A stretch of 7,825 nt of DNA from Bifidobacterium breve (GTDB lineage: Bacteria; Actinomycetota; Acidimicrobiia; Acidimicrobiales; Ilumatobacteraceae), in assembly GCA_943325425.2 (NCBI GenBank), contig CALPPJ020000048.1, positions 1-7,825 of the forward strand, given 5' to 3'. Below, piece after piece: positions 1-6,292 of this stretch. Under the pieces are notes generated by a model that saw only the letters and a list, made by a program, of their open reading frames with translations, was not told the origin of the DNA and searched no databases. Positions within the stretch are counted from its first letter, which is position 1; every line of letters starts with the position of its first letter. The translations under genes and the position numbers were made by a program.

Positions 1-2
1 CG

Positions 3-1007
3 GTTGGGGTTCCGCTTGATTCAGTTGATGCGGCTTATTTTGAGTTTCCTTCCATTAACGATGTGCGTTCAACCCTCAATAGCGTCAATCTCGCACTTAT
101 TCTCGCGGCCGGTATCACGACTCTCCTCGGAATCATCCTCGGAGCCATCGCTGCTTCACGAGCCGTGCGTCCACTCACTGCAGCAAGTCAAGCGGCTCAA
201 GCAATTGCTGGCGGCCGACTCGATACTCGCCTTGCAGAAACCGAAGATCCCGATCTAGCAGTGCTGACCTCGTCATTCAACGACATGGCCAGTGCATTGC
301 AATTGCGCGTTGAACGCGACACTCGATTCACTTCCGATGTCAGCCATGAATTGAGATCCCCGCTCATGACCTTGGCTGCTTCGGTTGAGGTGATGCAGGC
401 CCGACGTGACGAGATGCCCGAACGAGCTCAAGTCGCTCTTGATCTGCTGGTTGCCGATGTCTCACGTTTTCAAGGCCTCGTTGAAGACTTGCTAGAAATT
501 TCTCGATTTGATGCCGGCGGCATTCGCCTCAATGTTGATGAACTTCTCGTCGGAGAATTCGTTCGTCAGGCCGTCGCGATCAGCAGTGCTCCCGAAACAC
601 TGATCTTGGTATCTGAGACCGCCGAGGAAATGTTGATCACCGGCGATCGCCGTCGCCTTGCGCGAGTTGTTGCCAACCTGATTGACAACGGCCGTGCGTA
701 CGGGGGCGGAGAATTGGAAATCTCAGTTTTCGTTCCTGACGATGAAGATCCACCATCGCAAATTTGGATCACGGTTGAAGATCACGGCCCTGGTGTTCCT
801 TTGGAAGAACGCGACCTTATTTTTGAACGATTTGCTCGTGGATCAATTGCTGGACGACGCAGCGGATCTGAAGGCGCTGGGCTCGGACTCGCCCTCGTCG
901 ACGAGCACATCAAACTTCATCGTGGACGAGTTTGGGTTGAAGATCGCCACGACGGTCTTGACGGTGCATGTTTCATCATTGAACTTCCAGCCGAGCGAGT
1001 GTCGTGA
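3..1007 (+). CDS. Membrane sensor histidine kinase, MtrB-like (5' partial)
   Basis: The frame is open to the left edge, so the N-terminus and most of the extracytoplasmic sensor domain lie outside; 334 residues are visible. In visible numbering, the end of the outer domain is followed by a membrane helix at about 30-51, a HAMP linker (about 52-103, with the AVRPL entry), a HisKA H-box SDVSHELRSP with phospho-acceptor His115 (codon 345-347), and a HATPase_c domain with N-box NLIDNG (225-230), G1 DHGPG (260-264), an IFERFARGS F-box and G2 GAGLGLAL (291-298). All catalytic boxes are intact. It should autophosphorylate and pass phosphate to a response regulator, probably encoded just upstream. 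The one-base overlap with a GerMN lipoprotein gene resembles mtrB-lpqB of actinobacteria, a system tied to cell wall and division control; that assignment is inference. A GTG at 63 is in frame but is not the real start, because it would cut off the outer domain. Confidence 0.9.
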   Translation, partial: VGVPLDSVDAAYFEFPSINDVRSTLNSVNLALILAAGITTLLGIILGAIAASRAVRPLTAASQAAQAIAGGRLDTRLAETEDPDLAVLTSSFNDMASALQLRVERDTRFTSDVSHELRSPLMTLAASVEVMQARRDEMPERAQVALDLLVADVSRFQGLVEDLLEISRFDAGGIRLNVDELLVGEFVRQAVAISSAPETLILVSETAEEMLITGDRRRLARVVANLIDNGRAYGGGELEISVFVPDDEDPPSQIWITVEDHGPGVPLEERDLIFERFARGSIAGRRSGSEGAGLGLALVDEHIKLHRGRVWVEDRHDGLDGACFIIELPAERVS

Positions 1008-1636
1008 TGAAAAAGTCTTTTGCGGTTCCAGCAAAGTACACATTCGTATTTGCGATTTTTATGGTACTAACCGTTGGTTGTTCGTTTGGAGCCGAGAACA
1101 CGTCACAAGTGATCCCAGAATCTCAACAGCAAAAATTGGAAGAGACTACTTCGTCTGATGAAACTGGGAGCGGGCTTGGAAGGGTGTATCTCCAGCGCAC
1201 CGAAAGCACTGGCGGCTCAATTCTTACTGGAGTCCAACGAAACCTTTCAACCGAACCGTTTGACGTCGTTCAGGTATTGCTCAATGGCCCCATCGAATCT
1301 GAACAGGACGCCGGACTCCGCAGTGCAATACCTGCTTCAACTGAATTACTCTCGGCCCGTTATGTCGCCTCAGACCTGGTCAGAGTTGATCTCAGCTCAG
1401 ATATCTTTCAGGCGACTGGCGACGATCTTGTTTCATCGGTTGCGCAAATTGTTTTATCTTTGTGCGACATACCTGGTATTCAGCGAGTGATCATTGTCGT
1501 CAATGGCCAAGTGAATGAATGGCCTAAAGGCGATGGGTCTTTAACTTCACAACCGTTAACCGCATTTGATTTTCCAGGACGAGCGATCAGCAGCCAACCA
1601 GCTTTTCCGGCAGTCATTGAAGTTCAGACTGAGTAA
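1007..1636 (+). CDS. GerMN-domain lipoprotein, short LpqB-like
   Basis: 209 residues. The N-terminus has two lysines, a hydrophobic stretch (about 11-22) and a lipobox-like LTVGC, making Cys25 the likely lipidated residue; Thr at -3 is less usual than Leu or Val. After a Ser/Thr/Glu/Gln-rich linker (about 30-56) comes a GerMN domain (about 58-175), recognised from GLRSAIPASTELLS, RVDLSSDIF and the closing VIIVVNGQ strand. GerMN domains occur in spore GerM and at the N-terminus of actinobacterial LpqB; they are thought to bind ligand or protein in the envelope. LpqB proteins are usually far longer because of a C-terminal beta-propeller; here the protein stops soon after GerMN. ATG 1007 is chosen over GTG 1004: TGATG gives a one-base overlap with the kinase stop and suggests translational coupling. 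No strong Shine-Dalgarno is visible. A partner role for the kinase is inferred from context. Confidence 0.85.
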   Translation: MKKSFAVPAKYTFVFAIFMVLTVGCSFGAENTSQVIPESQQQKLEETTSSDETGSGLGRVYLQRTESTGGSILTGVQRNLSTEPFDVVQVLLNGPIESEQDAGLRSAIPASTELLSARYVASDLVRVDLSSDIFQATGDDLVSSVAQIVLSLCDIPGIQRVIIVVNGQVNEWPKGDGSLTSQPLTAFDFPGRAISSQPAFPAVIEVQTE

Positions 1637-1652
1637 CTGCCAATTCTCACGA

Positions 1653-2687
1653 TTAACCGAAAAAAACTGAGCCGATTTCATGAAACAACTTCATGTCAAT
1701 GGGACGCTTTTGGTTGACAACTTCATTCAATGGAACTGTTGTCACTTGAGATGATCGCAGCGCAACCATGTGGCCTACTGCCCCGTGATGCAATGCATCA
1801 ACGGCCGCTAACCCAAATCGAGTTGACAGGATTCGGTCATACGCAGTTGGCGTGCCACCTCGTTGCACATGTCCAATTTGCACGACCCGTGATTCATACC
1901 CAGTTCGCTTTTCAATTTCTTCGGCAATAGACACGCAAATACCGCCGTATCGCGGACGACCGATTTGATCACGTTCGTATTGTGGCAATGTGAGGGTTCC
2001 CGGTACCGGCTGCGCACCCTCTGCCACGACCACGATTGACGCGTAACGTCCACTGCGGTGGCGATTGGCTACCTGCTCACACACCTTGGCAATATCAAAA
2101 GGTTCTTCGGGAACCAAAATTGCTGTTGCGCCACCAGCGATTCCGGCATATAGGGCAATCCAACCAGTGTCGCGACCCATAAGTTCAACAACCATGACTC
2201 GATCGTGACTCTCAGCAGTTGTGTGCAATCGATCAATCGCATCGGTTGCAATTTGAACTGCCGTATGAAAACCAAACGTGAGATCAGTTCCATACACATC
2301 GTTATCAATCGTCTTTGGAACTCCAACGATCGGCAATCCGGTCTCGGTAAAGATCAGGGAAGAAACAGTCAATGAGCCATTACCGCCAATGACGATAAGT
2401 CCGTCAAGGTACTGATCGGCAAAACATTTTTTGACTCGCTCAATACCATCGCTCGAGTCATACGGACTCCCGCGTCGAGTACCCAAAATCGTGCCACCTC
2501 GGGGCAACAATCCCCGAACATCACTTTCACCTAATGCCATGTAGCGCTGCTCCATGACACCGTCCCACGAGTCAAAGAACCCCAGGAATTCATCGTTGTA
2601 GGCGGAGATACCTTTGCGAACGACGGCTCTAATGACGGCGTTCAACCCAGGGCAATCTCCCCCGCCTGTCATGATTCCGATGCGCAT
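1653..2687 (-). CDS. pfkA: 6-phosphofructokinase (actinobacterial/group III type)
   Basis: 344 residues, full length. It phosphorylates fructose 6-phosphate to fructose 1,6-bisphosphate in cytosolic glycolysis. Motifs in order: nucleotide loop GGGDCPGLN (8-16), GGTILGTRR (64-72), GGNGS (101-105), catalytic PKTIDND with base Asp128 (124-130), substrate-binding MGR (170-172), EKRTGYESR (259-267) and GHVQRGG (272-278). At the position that separates donors (Escherichia coli 104) it has Gly, the ATP-type residue, while the TIDND motif is preceded by Lys125, seen both in pyrophosphate enzymes and in actinobacterial ATP enzymes. ATP is therefore the predicted donor. Residue 103 is Asn where E. coli has the Mg-binding Asp (see findings). 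The C-terminus VFFG is typical of actinobacterial members. It converges on the lipoprotein gene with a 16-bp gap and diverges from the 2719 gene with a 31-bp gap. The ATG has a TAGGCT hexamer in the right place for leaderless transcription. Confidence 0.95.
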   Translation of the reverse strand: MRIGIMTGGGDCPGLNAVIRAVVRKGISAYNDEFLGFFDSWDGVMEQRYMALGESDVRGLLPRGGTILGTRRGSPYDSSDGIERVKKCFADQYLDGLIVIGGNGSLTVSSLIFTETGLPIVGVPKTIDNDVYGTDLTFGFHTAVQIATDAIDRLHTTAESHDRVMVVELMGRDTGWIALYAGIAGGATAILVPEEPFDIAKVCEQVANRHRSGRYASIVVVAEGAQPVPGTLTLPQYERDQIGRPRYGGICVSIAEEIEKRTGYESRVVQIGHVQRGGTPTAYDRILSTRFGLAAVDALHHGAVGHMVALRSSQVTTVPLNEVVNQKRPIDMKLFHEIGSVFFG

Positions 2688-2693
2688 TCTCTC

Positions 2694-2699
2694 AGCCTA
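2694..2699 (-). promoter_or_regulatory. Putative -10 element of a leaderless pfkA promoter
   Basis: On the minus strand TAGGCT (TANNNT class) is followed by exactly six bases and then the pfkA ATG. If transcription starts at the A of ATG, the hexamer sits at -12 to -7. No TTGACA-like -35 is seen at the matching distance, and no good Shine-Dalgarno lies before the ATG. Leaderless mRNAs with this layout are common in actinobacteria. Confidence 0.45.
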
Positions 2700-2718
2700 G
2701 ACATGAAACAATGCAGGG

Positions 2719-3090
2719 ATGGCTTGGGACTCAACAAGAACTGTTAATTGGGCGCGGCTGATTCGTGAATGGATTGTGTACGCGGTGGTGATGTCGGGAG
2801 TCTTTGTGATTTTCCTCCGTGACAATGTTTCCGCAGGATCAATCGCCGGTCTCGCAGCATCCTTTCCGATGTATCTCATTTTTGGAGGTGCGCTCGCCAA
2901 ATTTGGCTATCAACGCAAAACGCTGACTGATCTGCGTCGCGAAACTCCGGTGCGGACGCCTCGAACTTCTCGTCAATCACGAGGGACTACATCACATCAA
3001 TCATCACCAACCAAAGTTCGGCCGGCTCCTACGAGTCGCACGACCACTGGGCCATCGCAACATCGTTCAAATAAACGCAAGAAGCGATAA
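2719..3090 (+). CDS. Small two-helix membrane protein with basic tail, unknown function
   Basis: 123 residues; I do not recognise the family. Residues 17-33 (ending VFVIFLRD) and about 39-60 (AGSIAGLAASFPMYLIFGG) are hydrophobic and probably form a helical hairpin. The rest (65-123) is polar, rich in Arg, Lys, Ser, Thr and Pro, ends in KRKKR and is probably disordered. By the positive-inside rule the basic tail should be cytoplasmic. The stop codon is two bases before the glpK ATG, so the two genes are almost certainly co-transcribed. It does not look like the glycerol channel GlpF, which has six helices and NPA motifs. ATG 2719 is preceded directly by GCAGGG, too close for a working Shine-Dalgarno; AACAAT at 2707-2712 is at -12 to -7, so a leaderless start is possible but weaker than for pfkA. 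The hydrophobic segments, codon use like the neighbours and tight spacing argue that it is a real gene. Confidence 0.7.
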   Translation: MAWDSTRTVNWARLIREWIVYAVVMSGVFVIFLRDNVSAGSIAGLAASFPMYLIFGGALAKFGYQRKTLTDLRRETPVRTPRTSRQSRGTTSHQSSPTKVRPAPTSRTTTGPSQHRSNKRKKR

Positions 3091-3092
3091 AC

Positions 3093-4601
3093 ATGCATCA
3101 ATCGTCTTACATCATGGCTATTGATGCCGGCACCACTGGTGTCCGGTGCCGAGCGGTGTTTATTGATGACCAAGAGGTAGTCGCGGCCTACCGCGAGTTC
3201 ACGCAGTACTTTCCCGAACCTGGTTGGGTTGAACACGACGCCGAAGAAATATGGCGGGCCGTTGTCGAAACATTTAATGAAGTTGTGGGCAAAATCGGCA
3301 ATCCAATTGCAATTGGCATCACGAATCAGCGTGAAACCGTGGTTGCCTGGAATCGCGCCACCGGCGAATTGTACGGGCATGCCATTGTGTGGCAGGACAG
3401 ACGTACCGCACCTATGTGTGAACGACTCTTCACCGAAGGTCATCTCGAAACTGTGCGCTCAATCACTGGCCTCGTTCTTGATCCCTATTTCTCTGGTACG
3501 AAGATGGCGTGGATGCTCGAACACGGTGTACCAGATTCACCCGATCTCGCTCTCGCAACGATTGACAGTTGGATTCTTTGGAAGTTAACTTCTGGGCAAG
3601 TCTTCGCAACTGATCCATCAAACGCCAGTCGCACGATGTTGTTTGATCTTCACTCTTTGGCATGGAGTCCAACGATGAGCGAGATTCTCGGAGTTCCACT
3701 GCACTGTCTTCCTGAAGTGCGCCCATCAAGTGGTCGGTTTGGCCTGACCGCTTCATCCGAAGTACCGAACGGCATTCCTATTTCAGGTATCGCTGGCGAT
3801 CAACAATCTGCACTTTTTGGACAAACCTGTTTTATGCCAGGAATGGCCAAGAACACCTATGGCACTGGCAGTTTCATTCTGATGAATGTTGGATCTGAGT
3901 GCCCCACCCCATCAGACGGAATGCTGACGACGGTCGCTTGGAGCATCGCTCAATCGGACGGCACCGTTTCAACGGCATACGCGCTTGAAGGAGCCATCTT
4001 TGTTACTGGTGCAGCAGTGCAATGGTTGCGCGATGGCCTCGGCATCATTTCCTCGTCATCGGAAATCGGACCACTAGCAGAATCGGTCGCCGACAATGGC
4101 GGAGTTTATTTAGTGCCTGCCTTTACTGGTCTCGGTAGTCCCTGGTGGGATCCATATGCCCGCGGAACCTTGATCGGAATCACCAGAGGAACAACCCGAG
4201 CCCACATCGCGCGCGCTGTCGTTGAAGCAATGGCGTTACAAACCCGCGATGCCGTTGATGCAATGCAACAGGCAAGCGGGACCCGTATCGCCGAACTACG
4301 CGTTGACGGTGGCGCTTCGGTGATGGACCTTCTGCTTTCTCTACAAGCCGATCAACTTGGCATTACAGTTCGTCGCCCCGTTGATCAAGAAACAACTGCT
4401 TTAGGCGCCGCATTTCTTGCCGGTCTCGCCGAAGGGGCTTGGCCGTCACTCGAAGCTTTAAGCGCACGCTGGGTCAGCGATCTGGTCGTCGCTCCCCATG
4501 AGCCCGAATCGTTGGAGAGAATTTTGGCGGACGCTTTGCACTCAACATGGCTCAACGCGGTGGCCCGTTCTCGTGATTGGGCCGAACACGATTCTGAATA
4601 A
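3093..4601 (+). CDS. glpK: Glycerol kinase
   Basis: 502 residues, the normal length for the FGGY-family enzyme that converts glycerol and ATP to sn-glycerol 3-phosphate for glycolysis or lipid synthesis. Seen in order: phosphate-binding loop AIDAGTTG (9-16), NQRET with glycerol ligands Arg80 and Glu81 (78-82), GHAIVWQDRRT (95-105), DPYFSGTK with Tyr132, NASRTMLFD (177-185), SGIAGDQQ with catalytic Asp236 (231-238), NTYGTGSF (254-261), YALEGAIFVTGAAVQWLRDG (296-315), PAFTGLGSPWWD (342-353) and the adenosine-site region RVDGGAS (403-409) with TTALGAAFLAG (434-444). All glycerol ligands known from E. coli GlpK are present. It lies two bases after the small membrane protein gene, with no clear Shine-Dalgarno, which suggests coupled translation. 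ATG 3093 gives the usual short N-terminal lead before AIDAGTTG; ATG 3114 would cut into the first strand. No glpF or glpD is in the window. Confidence 0.97.
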   Translation: MHQSSYIMAIDAGTTGVRCRAVFIDDQEVVAAYREFTQYFPEPGWVEHDAEEIWRAVVETFNEVVGKIGNPIAIGITNQRETVVAWNRATGELYGHAIVWQDRRTAPMCERLFTEGHLETVRSITGLVLDPYFSGTKMAWMLEHGVPDSPDLALATIDSWILWKLTSGQVFATDPSNASRTMLFDLHSLAWSPTMSEILGVPLHCLPEVRPSSGRFGLTASSEVPNGIPISGIAGDQQSALFGQTCFMPGMAKNTYGTGSFILMNVGSECPTPSDGMLTTVAWSIAQSDGTVSTAYALEGAIFVTGAAVQWLRDGLGIISSSSEIGPLAESVADNGGVYLVPAFTGLGSPWWDPYARGTLIGITRGTTRAHIARAVVEAMALQTRDAVDAMQQASGTRIAELRVDGGASVMDLLLSLQADQLGITVRRPVDQETTALGAAFLAGLAEGAWPSLEALSARWVSDLVVAPHEPESLERILADALHSTWLNAVARSRDWAEHDSE

Positions 4602-4605
4602 TTGA

Positions 4606-4623
4606 AATCCGAAGACTCGGATT
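4606..4623. terminator. Stem-loop between convergent glpK and ACT gene, possible two-way terminator
   Basis: A perfect 7-bp inverted repeat, AATCCGA-AGAC-TCGGATT with a four-base loop, fills the 20-bp gap between the two convergent stop codons and overlaps the TAA of the minus-strand ACT gene. On the minus strand it is followed by TCAATTATT, weakly U-rich; on the plus strand there is no U-tract. The stem is short and only moderately GC-rich, so it is at best a modest intrinsic terminator. Confidence 0.45.
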
Positions 4624-5293
4624 ATTCGCTCACTAAAGCCGAACTCACAATGCGAGCAATCAGTGTGAGGTGTTGACGCTCACGCAAACGGAACGCACCT
4701 CGTAGACGTCCGGCCACAATTGCCGCATCAAGTAAATCAAGTGGCGCCCATGCGACGTCTGCTGGCGTGTGTTCATATTGCGCATCACTTGCGAGATGAC
4801 TAATCCCACCCAAGAATGCCATCACCCACGGCAAGTCAGGAACATCACCCGAAACTGCCAACGGCGATTGCGCACCGTTTGGAACAACCGTGCACCAATC
4901 AGCCTCAAGCATGTCACGAACCAACTCACAGGTCGCCTCAGTTCGATCAACCTTCGGAGTCTCCATAATGCGCGCCGCGGTATCTAGTGCCAGAACACTC
5001 TGATCAGGTCGATCTTGCGCGACTCGGTGCACGTCTTCGACTGCGACCCCTTCGACTCGACTGACCTGACCAATGAGTTCTTCAAAAGCTGATTCTTCGC
5101 GATCAAAATCTCCGTCGTGTCCGACATCGCCAATCGGTAATGTGACAATCAATTCGTCAATGGCCATGCCCGCGCCGCGTTCAAGAATTTCAATACCGAT
5201 GACGTCGCCGTTTGCAGTACCGATTGCGGCCGCCACCCGACCAAGAGTTCCTGGAATGTCAGGAAGCCACAACCGTAAAACGTAAGTTTGCAC
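4622..5293 (-). CDS. ACT-domain protein with GAF-like C-terminal region
   Basis: 223 residues, no signal peptide or membrane helix, so cytosolic. Residues 1 to about 92 form an ACT domain: beta strand TYVLRLWLPD, the PGTLGRVAAAIG turn-helix (14-25), GDVIGIEIL (29-37), DELIVTLP (46-53), then a helix and final strand around VEGVAVEDV. ACT domains bind amino acids and act as regulatory modules; the loop after strand 3 (54-68) is longer and more acidic than usual. Residues about 98-223 (LALDTAARIM, DWCTVV, WAPL, LRERQHLTLIARI) resemble a degenerate GAF-type sensory fold; this is my pattern judgement, without a search. There is no catalytic domain, so a ligand-responsive regulatory role is inferred; target and ligand are unknown. 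The start is GTG 5293, with TAGTGT at -12 to -7. It follows the ROK gene on the same strand after 41 bp. Confidence 0.8.
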   Translation of the reverse strand: MQTYVLRLWLPDIPGTLGRVAAAIGTANGDVIGIEILERGAGMAIDELIVTLPIGDVGHDGDFDREESAFEELIGQVSRVEGVAVEDVHRVAQDRPDQSVLALDTAARIMETPKVDRTEATCELVRDMLEADWCTVVPNGAQSPLAVSGDVPDLPWVMAFLGGISHLASDAQYEHTPADVAWAPLDLLDAAIVAGRLRGAFRLRERQHLTLIARIVSSALVSE

Positions 5294-5299
5294 GCTCTG

Positions 5300-5305
5300 A
5301 CACTA
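5300..5305 (-). promoter_or_regulatory. Putative -10 element of a leaderless promoter for the ACT gene
   Basis: Minus-strand TAGTGT is followed by exactly six bases (CAGAGC) and then the GTG start, placing it at -12 to -7 if the transcript begins at the G. A perfect TTGACA lies upstream at 5327-5332, but the spacer would be 21 bp, longer than the usual 16-19, so it may not be the working -35. The layout matches that upstream of pfkA. Confidence 0.45.
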
Positions 5306-5313
5306 ACCAGTGT

Positions 5314-5333
5314 GTTGTGACCGTGGTGTCAAC
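5314..5333. promoter_or_regulatory. Imperfect palindrome, possible operator
   Basis: GTTGTGACCGTGGTGTCAAC pairs at 7 of 9 positions around its centre (GTTGnnACC-nn-GGTnnCAAC). It sits between the ROK stop codon and the ACT start and contains the TTGACA of the minus strand. A dimeric regulator could bind here. A weak stem-loop terminator after the ROK gene is the alternative, but no U-tract follows. Confidence 0.35.
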
Positions 5334-5334
5334 A

Positions 5335-6282
5335 TTAGATGTCTGAAATGTGCGCAAACTTCGGCAATAGCGCTGCCCCAACCGCTCCAGCTTGCTCGGC
5401 CAATGTTGCCATCACCAGTTGCGGATGCGGACGAAGTTTGGGCGAATACAACAATTCTTCAAACCAACGCCGCATGGGTTCAAGAAATACACTCCCCGAA
5501 CTCGCAAGTCCCCCACCTATGACAATCATCGCGGGGTCAAGAAGATTGGTCAGATTTGTCAACCCCAGAGCCACCCAGCGCGCGAATGAATCAACAATGA
5601 CGAGAGCCTCATTGTCTCCTTCCAGCGCGGCTTGGCGAATATGTTCGCCCCGAATCTGTTCAACACTTCCCGCAAGCTCTTGAACTCGTTTGGCCGCCCC
5701 CTGTTCGGCTGCCAAACGCCCTAAATAGCCAAGTCCGTTACCCGATGCATAGCGCTCCCAGCATCCACGTTGCCCGCACACACATTGCGGCCCCGAGGAC
5801 TCGACGACCATATGGCCGATCTCGCCAGCAAAACCATTCGTACCGCGCACCAATCGTCCACCCGAGACAAGACCCCCGCCAATTCCCGTTCCAAGCGTCA
5901 CCACAACAACATCGTCAACGCCCCGAGCCGCCCCCACCGACCATTCGGCAACTGCGGCACAGGTTGCGTCATTGTCAACTGCGACATCGCACTGCAATAT
6001 CTCTCGCATCCGCGGACCGACCGCGAGTTCAGAAACACCAACCAAATTAGGAGCTGCCCGCAAGACCCCTTCACGGGTCACGAGACCTGGTACGCCAACA
6101 CCAACTGACTCAACATCGCCGAGTTCGCGCACAATCTCAACCAATGTGCTGATCATGTCGTCGGCGCCTTGCGGCGTATCTCGGCGAACTTCGCGGATAA
6201 TGCCGTCGTTTTGCCAAACAACACCTAAGCATTTTGTTCCACCGACATCAATTCCGGCGAAACGTCGATTGTCGGCTGGCAT
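5335..6282 (-). CDS. glk: ROK-family sugar kinase, probable glucokinase
   Basis: 315 residues, typical ROK length. It should phosphorylate glucose to glucose 6-phosphate with ATP. Seen: phosphate loop GIDVGGTK (10-17), VGVGVPGLV (60-68), catalytic Asp105 in VDNDATCAA (102-110), LGTGIGGG (130-137), sugar and zinc motif EIGH (154-157), the ROK zinc cluster CVCGQRGCWERYASG (167-181; ligands His157, Cys167, Cys169, Cys174) and the adenosine motif IVIGGGLA (253-260). There is no N-terminal helix-turn-helix, so it is a kinase and not a ROK repressor. The WERYASG ending is usual in actinobacterial glucokinases, but other ROK enzymes act on N-acetyl sugars or mannose, so the substrate is inferred. 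It starts 10 bp after the SRPBCC stop, with only a weak purine stretch (AAAGACGG) as a ribosome site. A ROK glucokinase beside pimB also occurs in Corynebacterium (recalled from memory). Confidence 0.92.
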   Translation of the reverse strand: MPADNRRFAGIDVGGTKCLGVVWQNDGIIREVRRDTPQGADDMISTLVEIVRELGDVESVGVGVPGLVTREGVLRAAPNLVGVSELAVGPRMREILQCDVAVDNDATCAAVAEWSVGAARGVDDVVVVTLGTGIGGGLVSGGRLVRGTNGFAGEIGHMVVESSGPQCVCGQRGCWERYASGNGLGYLGRLAAEQGAAKRVQELAGSVEQIRGEHIRQAALEGDNEALVIVDSFARWVALGLTNLTNLLDPAMIVIGGGLASSGSVFLEPMRRWFEELLYSPKLRPHPQLVMATLAEQAGAVGAALLPKFAHISDI

Positions 6283-6292
6283 GGTGCCGTCT

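Noticed and set aside
1637..1652. Search for a terminator between the convergent lipoprotein and pfkA genes.
   Set aside because: The 16-bp gap holds no inverted repeat or U-tract that I can see.
1660..1666. Run of seven A near the pfkA stop codon, a possible frameshift or sequencing error.
   Set aside because: The frame as given ends in SVFFG, the usual ending of actinobacterial PFK, at normal length, so the run is read correctly.
2997..3443. Minus-strand open frame of 148 codons over the start of glpK.
   Set aside because: It is opposite strongly conserved glpK coding sequence and has no recognisable domain.
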